Shown: piece by piece, positions 45,606-57,700 of the stretch
Position numbering within the stretch: the first letter of the stretch is position 1
Layout of the letters: each line of letters begins with the position of its first letter
NCBI GenBank assembly: GCA_021229015.1
Contig: CM037790.1
Span: 54,594,361-54,658,360 of the forward strand
Direction of reading: 5' to 3'
Length of the DNA stretch: 64,000 bases
Source: Solen grandis
Taxonomy: Eukaryota > Mollusca > Bivalvia > Adapedonta > Solenidae
The notes under the pieces: generated by a model
The model's input: only the letters and a program-made list of their open reading frames with translations
What the model was told of the DNA's origin: nothing
Database searches by the model: none
Position numbers and translations under genes: made by a program

Positions 45606-46786
45606 GGATCAAAGATTACATAGGGACAATTTTGTTTTACCAAAGTATTACTTTAGTTCGGAAACTCTTTCTAAATCCGCGCATGTAATCATTGACTATT
45701 CTGAAAATGTTTACCGGTACCACGAAAACCTATTTGCGCCACTTTAAAATATCGCGATACATAGATCGACAATGCGACGGCACGGTATGAAAACGCGATA
45801 GTGCGTTGCACGACGATACAACTTGAAATTTCTATCTACTTCAACAAGCGAAATTTACCCTTACGCTATGCATCAGAGAAATAGTACTATAAATTGAAAC
45901 TGACAGTTTTAAGGATTTACATGATTGTCTCTTTAATCCTTAATTGTTGTTGTTGTTGTTGTTTTCTGGAGAATCGGTGCATGGGGGAGGCAGTTACGCC
46001 GTATGTACACAAGTTTCTGTATTCACTGAAAATTTTATTTATTTTCTCCGATTTTTGTATTGTTGTTGTTGTGGCTTATTGTCACCGTAACTGTATTTAA
46101 GTTATACCCATGAAGTCTCGTATTGATGGAGGTGGACCTATAATTACCAACCTACTGTAAATCAGCTAGATCGCTTCAGGCGGAATGCTTTGCATTTAAA
46201 ATCTGCAGAGAGGGATTTTGCAGGCCATGTAGATAAAGAAGGATATTTGCATTTTCAGTCAACATCAAATTAGTCGTCCTTATACTAATTGGACCTGCCT
46301 ATGTGTAGCTGATTATCTGTTGCTGCTAGATATGAAAGTTAACATAATAAGGAAAGCATTTAACAGTCTGCAGAGCCAACTGTCATTGCGGGGGACTGGG
46401 GCCGGGGCCCTGACACGGTCCCCTGACACGGTGGAATTTTCACTTGTACCTTCTTCGGGAGGGGGATTTTAAAGCGTGAATATTATTATTAAGACTTATC
46501 TTGAAACATATAATAAATTTACTAATATACATGTACATTGACATTTTTTTTTTTGGCAACCATCACTAACTTTCCAATAAACGTTTTATCCAGGATACAA
46601 TTGATTGTCAAGTATTTATTTTGGGAAATTTTTACTGACTTGAAGGGAAAATACATATGATTTAGAGGGGGAATGGGTCCCGGTCCCATATTCAGCAAAA
46701 AGATGACCCTGACCTCGCAGGAGATTTAAATTTGAAAATTGGATCTTTCAAGTGCAGCATATATGTAGGTGTATGTATAGATGTGC

Positions 46787-47108
46787 TATGACATGCAAAA
46801 TGATATCAACAACGTATACGAGAAAACAAATTCAACCTTAGGTTTTAAAAGAAGAAATCGGAAATGTACCAGAGACCTGTAGAAAAAAGCCTACATTGCA
46901 CTAGTAAGATCAATAATGGAATAATGGGCTACCTTCTATTAACACTATCAAGAAAGACAATATAGACAATTTAGAAAGAATTCAAAACAGGGCAGTAAGA
47001 TTCATAAAAAGAGGTTATACAAGCAGAACACCAGGGACAATATCAAAAAATTAAACAAGAACTTGAATTAGAAATAATAAAAGACTACGGTGGCATAAAG
47101 GTGACATG
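46787..47108 (+). pseudogene. LINE RT C-terminal remnant (unit 2)
   Basis: Same decayed segment as in unit 1 with the same frame breaks, so the decay predates array amplification. Confidence 0.68.
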
Positions 47109-47122
47109 GAAGATATTTTTAT

Positions 47123-47290
47123 TACGTGCGCACGTAGTAGCTACCGTAGTAGTTATTACGTGCGCACGTAGTAATTATTACGTGCGCACGTAGTACTGAT
47201 TACGTGCGCACGTAGTAGTTTTACGTGCACACGTAGTAGCGACCACGTGCGCACGTAGTAGCTTTTACGTGCGCACATAGTAGTTTTACG
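47123..47290. repeat. Palindromic ACGTGCGCACGT minisatellite (unit 2)
   Basis: As in unit 1, but one palindrome is deleted after the first repeat (GTAGCTACCGTAGTAG). Confidence 0.85.
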
Positions 47291-47690
47291 CCTTTTTATG
47301 TTTACCGCACAAAAAGGTGTAAGACCGCCATTTTCCCTAATAATTTAACTTGGGTTATGGGTGAATGAGCTGATTGTTTGACCTTACGGTAAGACTACAA
47401 TGTACACGTAGGCATATTTTAACTGAACTATACATAGACTTTAACAGTGATAAGAAATGCGAAGCCCAGAATTTTTCAATTCCGACATGGCAGGTAACAA
47501 ATGTAGATAGATGTAATACTAAACCAGAATGAGGGAAAAGAAACAATATTTTCATAACACTCATTACCTCTTCGAGTGTTTTTTGTTGTTTTTTTCATCC
47601 AGTTCTGATATAACACTAGAAGAAAATATTTACAATATCTATATAGCCTATAAGATTTGTACATGTCCAGATTAACCAAGCAAAGCATAA

Positions 47691-47751
47691 TGATTCTCTG
47701 GGAGTCGAACCCAGCACTCTTAGCCATGTGTTAAGAGAGACCACTGAATCA
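47691..47751 (-). other. tRNA-like 61-nt fold lacking a D arm (unit 3)
   Basis: Identical to the unit 1 copy over the three stems. Confidence 0.4.
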
Positions 47752-47893
47752 AATGAGAGCTTGATACCTTGAACAGAATCTGAAAAAAAAATGAAAAATT
47801 ACTACTAATTTTATAGAAAATAGAACATTGAATGGAAAAGGGGGAGGGGCCAAATCATACCCTAACAAAGAATTAAAACTATGGCCAGGACGG

Positions 47894-48487
47894 TCAAGAC
47901 TGGAAACCAAAAACGCCCTCCAAATATCCTCTAATCCGATGCCACAGCTTGCTCTCACCCTTGGGATTCAGATTAACCCCATCGGGGAGATACAAGCTGC
48001 GGCTTTTGATATCTCTCAACCGAACGCAATGATCTCCAAGTGCCGCCATCAAACCATGATTAATCCGCCAACGGACGGAATCAAAACGTGACTTCGTCAG
48101 CCCGGGAGATCCATCAAAAGTAAACCGTCTGGGTATTTCTACAACAAATACCTCTTCCACTCCACTGGAATATAACCAGTTTACCAATCCTAGGAGATTA
48201 TCCAAAATCTCTCTCCAGGAACATGACACGGAAATGTCATTTCCCCCTAACATTAAAACTACTACATCTGGGCAGGTGGCCATCAAACTATGTGACATGC
48301 CGCTGGGTATATCCAGAACCCGGAGATTACCCTTGCCAATAAAACTGAGCTTGGCCGACCTCAAATAAAAACCTCTTTGCCTGTAACTGGCACCAAGCCG
48401 CCTAACTAAACTGTCTCCGAAATAGGTAACTGAAGTCATTCTTATATGTTCCATTTGTGGAACCAGCAATTCAGTAACCGAAGTCAT
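47894..48487 (-). CDS. SGNH/GDSL-hydrolase-like protein, intact copy (197 aa)
   Basis: The only full-length copy of the array ORF. SGNH-family enzymes are esterases/lipases with a Ser-Asp-His centre in a flavodoxin-like fold. Block I is FGDSL with Ser26, block II Gly in GKG (51-53), block III GGND (81-84), block V DGVNLNPKG (169-177). The block V His expected at the fourth position of D-x-x-H is Asn172, so the catalytic triad is incomplete in this and all other readable copies. Two Met starts exist (1 and 17), both reading MTSVT, because a 47-bp leader duplication added the first 16 codons; the older copy at 34,787 supports Met17. No signal peptide or membrane segment. About 200 aa is the usual size of a lone SGNH domain. 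Similar domains ride in some Ngaro and CR1-type retroelements; no partner ORF is seen in this unit. Confidence 0.7.
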   Translation of the reverse strand: MTSVTELLVPQMEHIRMTSVTYFGDSLVRRLGASYRQRGFYLRSAKLSFIGKGNLRVLDIPSGMSHSLMATCPDVVVLMLGGNDISVSCSWREILDNLLGLVNWLYSSGVEEVFVVEIPRRFTFDGSPGLTKSRFDSVRWRINHGLMAALGDHCVRLRDIKSRSLYLPDGVNLNPKGESKLWHRIRGYLEGVFGFQS

Positions 48488-49539
48488 TCTTATAAAAATG
48501 ACAACTATACTTAACTCTGCAGAAACTTATATAGCAAGACCAATGAGAAAGGTGAAAATTATGAGCAAGCAATTAACTTCTCAGCCTATCATCACCCCGT
48601 CATACATCAAAGCCCTGATATTAGCAGACTGCTACAATAAGGTCTATCAATTAGATACCTGTTACCCTAATCAAAGTCACCAAGCTAATGTTATGATAAC
48701 AAACTCAACTCACACAAAGCGACTAATGTCAAGTAATCAAGGAAAACAGCACTTAGGGTCTAAGCAATCCAATTAATTAATCCCGGTAAGACGGATACAA
48801 GCAACAAGGAAATCATTATGGCATTTTAATAGAATGAGTATGTACAAAGCATGCATTTAAAATTGATTACAAAGGGAAGGAAGTTAAGAGAGAAACTTGG
48901 AAAGTAAGAAGAGAAGGAGAAGTCGACAATCCGGTAGTCAAGGCCATATCCTGCCTAACTTGTATGTGAGTGATGTGTGTAAGAAAGACATTTTTGAGAG
49001 AATGAAAGAAGCTACAAGAATGTATATTTAAAAAAACGTAGCCTACAACTCTAAATTTTAGGACATAAAAGAGGCACCTCTATTTTTTTTTCTCCATTTC
49101 ACAAACCTATTGCTCACAGAACAAACACAATCAAATTAAAAAAACTAACATGACTCTGCAATATTACAAACTCGCCATTCCTTCATTAACTCCTTCCATT
49201 TCGGCAAATTTTGCATAAAACTATACTCATCTTGTCATTAGAACACATGAAGTAGAAATAACAAATAAAAAAGGTATGCAAACAATGCTAGCGGGAGAAT
49301 TAGTTTTCATCAATGGTAACTAAGGAGAGAACAAGGGGAATCCCTATCTTACCGTAACTAATACGTTAATGTATGATTTATGCGGGGGTGGGCATATCAG
49401 CTTACAGCAAGTCATAAATACTGAATGAATTGGCAGTCATACGCCTTTTATATCAGTTGCAAACATTCACTTTCAGTCGTAGGCATTAGTCATTATTATG
49501 TTCCATTTGTGGAACCAGCAATTTTTTTTTTCAAAACGG

Positions 49540-49543
<4 letters not shown>

Positions 49544-49581
<38 letters not shown>
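49544..49581 (+). repeat. (CT)n microsatellite (unit 3)
   Basis: CT dinucleotides at the position equivalent to 41,608; the longest tract of the clean copies 1-3. Confidence 0.9.
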
Positions 49582-49582
<1 letters not shown>

Positions 49583-50756
49583 GGATCAAAGATTACATAG
49601 GGACAATTTTGTTTTACCAAAGTATTACTTTAGTTCGGAAACTCTTTCTAAATCCGCGCATGTAATCATTGACTATTCTGAAAATGTTTACCGGTACCAC
49701 GAAAACCTATTTGCGCCACTTTAAAATATCGCGATACATAGATCGACAATGCGACGGCACGGTATGAAAACGCGATAGTGCGTTGCACGACGATACAACT
49801 TGAAATTTCTATCTACTTCAACAAGCGAAATTTACCCTTACGCTATGCATCAGAGAAATAGTACTATAAATTGAAACTGACAGTTTTAAGGATTTACATG
49901 ATTGTCTCTTTAATCCTTAATTGTTGTTGTTGTTTTCTGGAGAATCGGTGCATGGGGGAGGCAGTTACGCCGTATGTACACAAGTTTCTGTATTCACTGA
50001 AAATTTTATTTATTTTCTCCGATTTTTGTATTGTTGTTGTTGTGGCTTATTGTCACCGTAACTGTATTTAAGTTATACCCATGAAGTCTCGTATTGATGG
50101 AGGTGGACCTATAATTACCAACCTACTGTAAATCAGCTAGATCGCTTCAGGCGGAATGCTTTGCATTTAAAATCTGCAGAGAGGGATTTTGCAGGCCATG
50201 TAGATAAAGAAGGATATTTGCATTTTCAGTCAACATCAAATTAGTCGTCCTTATACTAATTGGACTTGCCTATGTGTAGCTGATTATCTGTTGCTGCTAG
50301 ATATGAAAGTTAACATAATAAGGAAAGCATTTAACAGTCTGCAGAGCCAACTGTCATTGCGGGGGACTGGGGCCGGGGCCCTGACACGGTCCCCTGACAC
50401 GGTGGAATTTTCACTTGTACCTTCTTCGGGAGGGGGATTTTAAAGCGTGAATATTATTATTAAGACTTATCTTGAAACATATAATAAATTTACTAAAATA
50501 CATGTACATTGACATTTTTTTTTGGCAACCATCACTAACTTTCCAATAAACGTTTTATCCAGGATACAATTGATTGTCAAGTATTTATTTTGGGAAATTT
50601 TTACTGACTTGAAGGGAAAATACATATGATTTAGAGGGGAATGGGTCCCGGTCCCATATTCAGCAAAAAGATGACCCTGACCTCGCAGGAGATTTAAATT
50701 TGAAAATTGGATCTTTCAAGTGCAGCATATATGTAGGTGTATGTATAGATGTGCTA

Positions 50757-51078
50757 TGACATGCAAAATGATATCAACAACGTATACGATAAAACAAATT
50801 CAACCTTAGGTTTTAAAAGAAGAAATCGGAAATGTACCAGAGACCTGTAGAAAAAAGCCTACATTGCACTAGTAAGATCAATAATGGAATAATGGGCTAC
50901 CTTCTATTAACACTATCAAGAAAGACAATATAGACAATTTAGAAAGAATTCAAAACAGGGCAGTAAGATTCATAAAAAGAGGTTATACAAGCAGAACACC
51001 AGGGACAATATCAAAAAATTAAACAAGAACTTGAATTAGAAATAATAAAAGACTACGGTGGCATAAAGGTGACATGGA
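50757..51078 (+). pseudogene. LINE RT C-terminal remnant (unit 3)
   Basis: Same decayed segment and breaks as in units 1 and 2. Confidence 0.68.
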
Positions 51079-51090
51079 AGATATTTTTAT

Positions 51091-51268
51091 TACGTGCGCA
51101 CGTAGTAGCTACCACGTGCACACGTAGTAGTTATTACGTGCGCACGTAGTAATTATTACGTGCGCACGTAGTACTGATTACGTGCGCACGTAGTAGTTTT
51201 ACGTGCACACGTAGTAGCGACCACGTGCGCACGTAGTAGCTTTTACGTGCGCACATAGTAGTTTTACG
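51091..51268. repeat. Palindromic ACGTGCGCACGT minisatellite (unit 3)
   Basis: Same repeat number and order of variants as in unit 1. Confidence 0.85.
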
Positions 51269-51321
51269 CCTTTTTATGTTTACCGCACAAAAAGGTGTAA
51301 GACCGCCATTTTCCCTAATAA

Positions 51322-51764
51322 TTTAACTTGGGTTATGGGTGAATGAGCTGATTGTTTGACCTTACGGTAAGACTACAATGTACACGTAGGCATATTTTAA
51401 CTGAACTATACATAGACTTTAACAGTGATAAGAAATGCGAAGCCCAGAATTTTTCAATTCCGACATGGCAGGTAACAAATGTAGATAGATGTAATACTAA
51501 ACCAGAATGAGGGAAAAGAAACAATATTTTCATAACACTCATTACCTCTTCGAGTGTTTTTTGTTGTTTTTTTCATCCAGTTCTGATATAACACTAGAAG
51601 AAAATATTTACATTATCTATATAGCCTATAAGATTTGTACATGTCCAGATTAACCAAGCAAAGCATAATGATTCTCTGGGAGTCGAACCCAGCACTCTTA
51701 GCCATGTGTTAAGAGAGACCACTGAATCAAATGAGAGCTTGATACCTTGAACAGAATCTGAAAA
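51322..51764. repeat. Tandem unit copy 4, clean beginning
   Basis: Matches the first 440 bp of the unit, including the tRNA-like element. At about 51,765 some 90 bp are skipped and the sequence quality collapses. Confidence 0.8.
51669..51729 (-). other. tRNA-like 61-nt fold lacking a D arm (unit 4)
   Basis: Identical to the unit 1 copy over the three stems; the last unit feature before sequence quality drops. Confidence 0.4.
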
Positions 51765-54700
51765 AAAAAACTATGGCCGGGAGGGGTCAAAAACGGGAAA
51801 ACCCAAAAAAACGCCCCCCAAAATTTATCCTCAAACCCCCGATGCCACAGCTTGCTCTAAACCCTTGGGTTTCCCAAATTTAACCCCATCGGGGAATAAA
51901 AGCTGCGGTTTTTTGATTTTCTCCCCCCAAACCGAACGCAAGATCTCCAAGGGGCCGCCATCAAACCATGTTTAAATTTTCCGCCAACGGAGGGAATCAA
52001 AAACGTGACCTCGGGCAGCCCGGGGGTATTTCCCTTTAAAAGTAAACCGTCTGGGTATTTCTACCCAAAAAATACCTCTTCCCCCTTCCACTTTTTAATA
52101 TAACCATTTTTTCCAAAACCTAGGAGATTATCCAAAATCCCCTTTCCCAAGGGGAAAAATGACACGGAAATGTTTATTTCCCCCCCAACAAATTTAAAAT
52201 ACTACATCTGGGCAGGTGGGCCCTCAAACTATGTACATGGGCCCCTGGGTAAGTCCCGAACCCGGGGGAAATTTCCCTTGCCAAAAAACTGAGGGTTGGC
52301 CGACCCCCAAAAAAAACCTCTTTTCCTGTAACTGGCACCAAGCCGCCTAACTAAACTGTCCCCCCGAAATAGGTAACTGAAGTCATTCTTAAAATGTTTT
52401 CCCTTTGTGGAACCAGCAATTCAGTAACCGAAGTCATTCTTATAAAAATGACAACTATACTTAACCCCCTGGGAGAAAAATTTATAGCAAGACCAATGAG
52501 AAAGGTGAAAAATTTTGAGCAAGCAATTAACTTTCTCAGCCTATCATCAACTACATAATTGCATAAGGTTGCATCCTTATTAACTTATTTGCATTTTGCA
52601 ATAAATATCTCTTTTAATTGAACTGCTAGATAACAATAATGTTGCTGCTAGAGAAAGTTCATAAAGGAAACTAAGGAGAGAACAAGGGATCCGATTACCG
52701 TACTATACGTGAATTATTTATTCGGGGGGGTTAAGCTTGAATATATATAAGATTATCATAACTTTATAAATTCAAAATTATTCATGACATTTTTTTTAAT
52801 CATTTTGAACTAATTTTTTGAAAATGTTCATTTTTTTCATTTTCTCTTGACGGGAAAAAGATTAAGGGGAATTCGTCCAAAGTATAAAAGTCGAAACCTC
52901 TAATCCGCGATTAAATTAATGATCTAAATGTTCATTATAGACTATATGGCATTTAAAAATCGATACAAATTACAGGACAAAAATAACCTTAGGTTTGAAC
53001 GAAATTACAACGACTGTAAAAACTCAACAAGCTAAATTACTTACGAATAATGGCACTTTATTAAAATAACTGCATTTTAAGAATTTACAGATTCCTTAAC
53101 TTAATTTTTGTAAGTTTCAGGAAACGGGCATATGAAGCAAGACCGAATTACAAATTCGTATCACTGAAATATATATTATATTTTTGATTTTGTTGTATTG
53201 TGACTTATTTACGTGACGATAATGTTTCCATGAGTACTATTTGATACTATAATTTACACCTACGTAAACGCAGTCGCTTGCGATGCTTGCATTTAAATTC
53301 AGAGGATTTTAGCTTTAGACAAAAAGGTTAACGCATTTCATAATTTCAAATTGGGTCTTGGTAATTGATGTTGTTACTAGTAATACTGTTCGTGAATTTA
53401 AATAACATAAGAGAGCATTTAACAGTTGCAGCAACCATTTTTACTTGGCGGCCGGACAAGGTCTGACAGAATTTTCACTGTACTTACGGGAGATTTTAAA
53501 CTGAATACTTTGAGTTTTTTTGAATTTATTAAATTTTATAAACATAGAGAAATTTACAATTTTTTAGCCATAATTTATAAGTAATACAAGATACATATGA
53601 TTTCGTATTATTTTGGATTTACCTGACTTGAGGAGAAATACAATGATTAAGGGATGGTCCCTTACCAATTACAAAAAGAAATGACTCAGTTTTAAAATAA
53701 AATTGATTAAGGGGCATATAGTGTTATAAATGATTAATAATATCAGAACGTAACGAGAAAACCCATTCAATCTCTTTAATAAGAAATGAAATTACCGGGA
53801 TTCAGATAAACCTATTGCTACATAGTCGATTTTGAATACTGCCGAACGTATTTCACAGAACATAAGATTAAGCAAGAACGAATCAAGCGTATTTCTAAAA
53901 AGAGATAACAAATAAACCTGGGTTTTCTAAAAATAAAACAACTAACTTGGAAATAAAAGTTACACCTAGGAATAGTAAAATTAGAATATTATTACGGAGT
54001 ATACCCCATGAACCGTATATTGTAGGTGGCCTTAATTACGTGGACAGACTGGTATCGCCAGATTACTTAATAAAACTGAGTATGGCCACTGCAATAAACT
54101 TTTACGTGAAATAGTTACCTTTTAGTCCTAAAGCCAAAAGGATGTAAGACGCATTTTATAAAATTTGAACTGGTATGTATAACGAATTTTTACTAAAAGA
54201 AAACTAAATTCAGGAATTATATTAAACCAAAAAGGAAATTTAATGAAGAAATAACCAGAATTTCAATCCACCGCTAGATCAAATGAGATATTAAACTAAA
54301 CCAAATAGGCACAATAATACTTTACCATCAAACGTCAGTCTTTGTTTTGATAACAATCATAAAACATAAAGAAATCAATAACTTTAGGATGCCTATAAAT
54401 TTAATTAATCCGTTAACCAGCAAAGCATAAGATTTCGATACTGGCATTTAAGCAATGGTTAAAGACATGAATCAATAATTAAGTGGAAAAAGAGAAATGA
54501 AAATAAAAATAGATAATTTAAAATGGTATGAAGGAGCCAAACTATTGAACTAGTAAAAACTATTGCAGGAGTAAGACTGAAGAATAATAAACCCAAAATC
54601 CTCTAACCATTTAGCTCTAAAGGCACCATTTTATTCAGTTAACCTCATCGAATAAACACGCAAATCTAAACAACAAATCTCAATGACCCATTTAACAGAT

Positions 54701-57700
54701 ATCCTCTAACGACGAATTAAGGCAAATTGCTAACCGGATATCCTTATAAACCCTGGATTTACAAAACCTACAATGATGAAATACCGGGGACAATCCTAGA
54801 ATTCAAAAAGCAAGGGATCCCAAATGTCATTACCCCTAACATTAATATATACTTTTGCGCGGTGGCTTCACTAGACATGCATGTAATCAAATGGCAGATA
54901 CCCTTCAATATAAACTACTTGGCCGACTCATAAAACTTTCTACTGCAGCGAACCTAACAATTTTCTCAAAAGGTACTGTTCATTCTTTTCTTCCTTTTGG
55001 TCGATCAAAGATTATTCAATTATTTGACCAATATTAACTCTCGAAACTTTTTACAAGCCTGAAACTGAAAATTGAAAAGCATTAACTTACCACAAACATC
55101 GCATTCATAAACCGATATAAATGACAATGACGGTACGTAATGAAAACTATAGCTACAAAACAACTATGTAATTTAACAACTAACAACAAATTACCTAGCT
55201 AAGATCAGGAAAAGATAGGTTAAGAATCATTAATTAATCTATGTTCAACAATGTTTTTGGTTTTATAGAATGAAAATGTGGAGGCATTAATGTACAAAGT
55301 GTATTAAGAAATTATTATTCCGATTGTATTGTGTGTGCTTTTGCACTAACTGTATTTAAGTTATAATGTTGAATGGAGGGGACCTAATTACCAAATTAGT
55401 AAATCAGCTAATCGCTAAGAGGAATGTTATTTAAATTGCAGAAGAAGTTTCAGGCCATGTATAAGAAAATTTAATTAGTAACATAATTAGTCGCCTTTAT
55501 AATTATGCCTATTAGTTAATTTGAGAAAAAATTAATAATAAGGAGCATTTAACAGTCCAACCATGTCTCGCGGGGACGGCCTACAGCTAACGGTGGAATT
55601 TCATTGACCTTCTTAGGGATTTAAAGTGAATTTTATATTAGACTTACTTGAAAATAAAAAATAATACAGTACATTACATTTTTTTGGAACATCTTTCAAT
55701 AAAGTTTTACGAACAATTGATTGTCAAGTTATTTATTTATTCTTGGGAATTATTATAATTGAACCATTTGAAGGAAATTATTATCTTATATCAATTTAAT
55801 AAATTGCAACTTTATCCCTATATGCCTTTAAAAGTATCCCAACTAATTAAATTTAAAATTGGACTTAGGCAGTATGATGAATATGTACATGAATAAATGA
55901 TTAATTAAAACAAATCAATTACTGTTTTAAAGGAGAATATGAATGACAGATTAGAAAAATGCTAATTCACATAAAATTATTTATGGACAATAACTGTCTA
56001 TTAACCTATCAAAAGCATTTACTATTTAAATATTTAGGTTTGTTTAAGTAGCTTCACAGACCCAGTAATTCAAATTACATTAATTATTTAAAGGTATACG
56101 GGATAAGTTGCATGAAATTTTTATAAGGGCCGTAATGAACGTGTAACATCCCAGAGTACTTTGCTTATGCATAGAATTAAGGTGAGTAGAAGATTATCTA
56201 GAATTTACTTGAATGTGCCACTTCCTTATTTTTTTTGTTGTGTTTATTTTATTTAGAATTTTGAACCCATTTATAAGTCTGACTGGGGTTTATGGTTGAG
56301 TGATTTTCTAACGATGATAAATTAAGTAGGAATATTTTAAAAGAAATATAATTTAAATGTCAAACAATGCCAAATTTTCAATTCGAAATGGTAAAATGTG
56401 ATAAGTATTATAAAGATGATGAAAGGAAAAAATTTTTAACAATTACCTGTATATTTATATTTCATCATTCTAGATATAAATAAAAATATTTACATCTATA
56501 TTGCCTATAAGATTTCATGCCAAGATTAACAACAAAGATAATATCCTTAGTAACACAACTTAGATGTAAGAGAACCATGAATAAAGAGCTGATACCTAAA
56601 AAATGAAAAATTAAAAATAAAATTAAAATAAAAATTTAATAGGGAAATAGAACATGAGGAAAAGGAGAGGCAAATCATTTACAAAAAGATTAAAAATATG
56701 CAGGAGCAATGTGAACAAAACGCCCTCAAATTCCAACCGTGCCACGTGCTTACCTGATAGATTAACCATGGGAGATAAAACGGCTTTTGATATTCTCACC
56801 AGCATGATCTCAAGTGCGCATCAAACCATATTTACGCCAACGGAACGGAATAAACTACTGTACCGAATCATAAAGTAACCCTGATTTTTCACAACAATAC
56901 CTTTCCATAAATGATATAACATTTCCAATAGGAAACCAATTCAACACTCCGACATGAAGAATGTTTTATTTCCCCCTAACATTAAAATTTAAATTGATAA
57001 TCTAAATATGAATGCCAGAAATCAGAATATTCCTAGCTACATTAGCTTGCCCTAAATAAAAACTCTTTCCTTACAATCTAAGACTAAAACCCCATATAAG
57101 AATAAATTAATTTGATTGGAACGAATCGAACCAAGATTTAAAAATACAACAATTAACCTGAAACTTATACACAAAAAATGAATAAATTATCAAGCAATAA
57201 TTCAGAAACCCCCTAACCAACACTTAAATGAACAATAGCTAACCATAACGTACCCAACAGTACCAAAAGTAAATATCAGAACAAAACTCTTAATATTCAA
57301 GAATAAACCTAGGATAACATCAATTAATTAATCCGGAACGGAACAACAACAAGGAAATCATTTGGCTTAAATAAAAAGTAGAAAACATCAAACTATTACA
57401 AGCGGAGTAAAAAAACCTTACAGAAAAAGAAGCCCGAAAGCCTTCCTGCCTAACTATGATATTGTGAAGAGAAATTTTGAAAGATTTACAAGAATAAAAA
57501 TTCCTAACAATATTAAAATTAATTAAAAGGAACCTCTTTTTTTCTAATCACAAACCTTAAAAAACAATAATTAAACCTACATAACTAAATACAACTCCCT
57601 TCAAATCAACTATCATTTACAAATTTATAACAAACTAATTTATGAAACACAAGTAAAAACAATAAAACGAAAACATAGCAGCAAGAATTATTGTCAATGG

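Larger units (their letters stand above)
43387..47343. repeat. 3.96-kb tandem unit, copy 2
   Basis: Same order as copy 1. A 20-bp deletion in the SGNH ORF near 44,280 and a shortened minisatellite. It shares with copy 1 a variant near 44,620 (TACATGGTGTCATAC) that copy 3 lacks. Confidence 0.88.
47344..51321. repeat. 3.98-kb tandem unit, copy 3
   Basis: The most complete unit, with the only uninterrupted SGNH ORF. Near 48,595 it has CACCCCGTCATAC like the last copy (62,568), unlike copies 1 and 2. Confidence 0.88.

Noticed and set aside
39565..47727. Minus-strand ORFs MAKSAGFDSQRI and MSVMKILFLF
   Set aside because: They overlap the tRNA-like element and AT-rich sequence, change frame between copies and lack recognisable domains.
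39923..48091. Plus-strand 87-codon ORFs opposite the SGNH frame (MNGKGGGAKS type)
   Set aside because: Antisense shadow of the SGNH coding frame with no family resemblance; present wherever that frame is present.
41489..49724. Plus-strand ORF containing SLSLSLSLCLDQ
   Set aside because: Translation of the (CT)n microsatellite; its length follows the repeat number.
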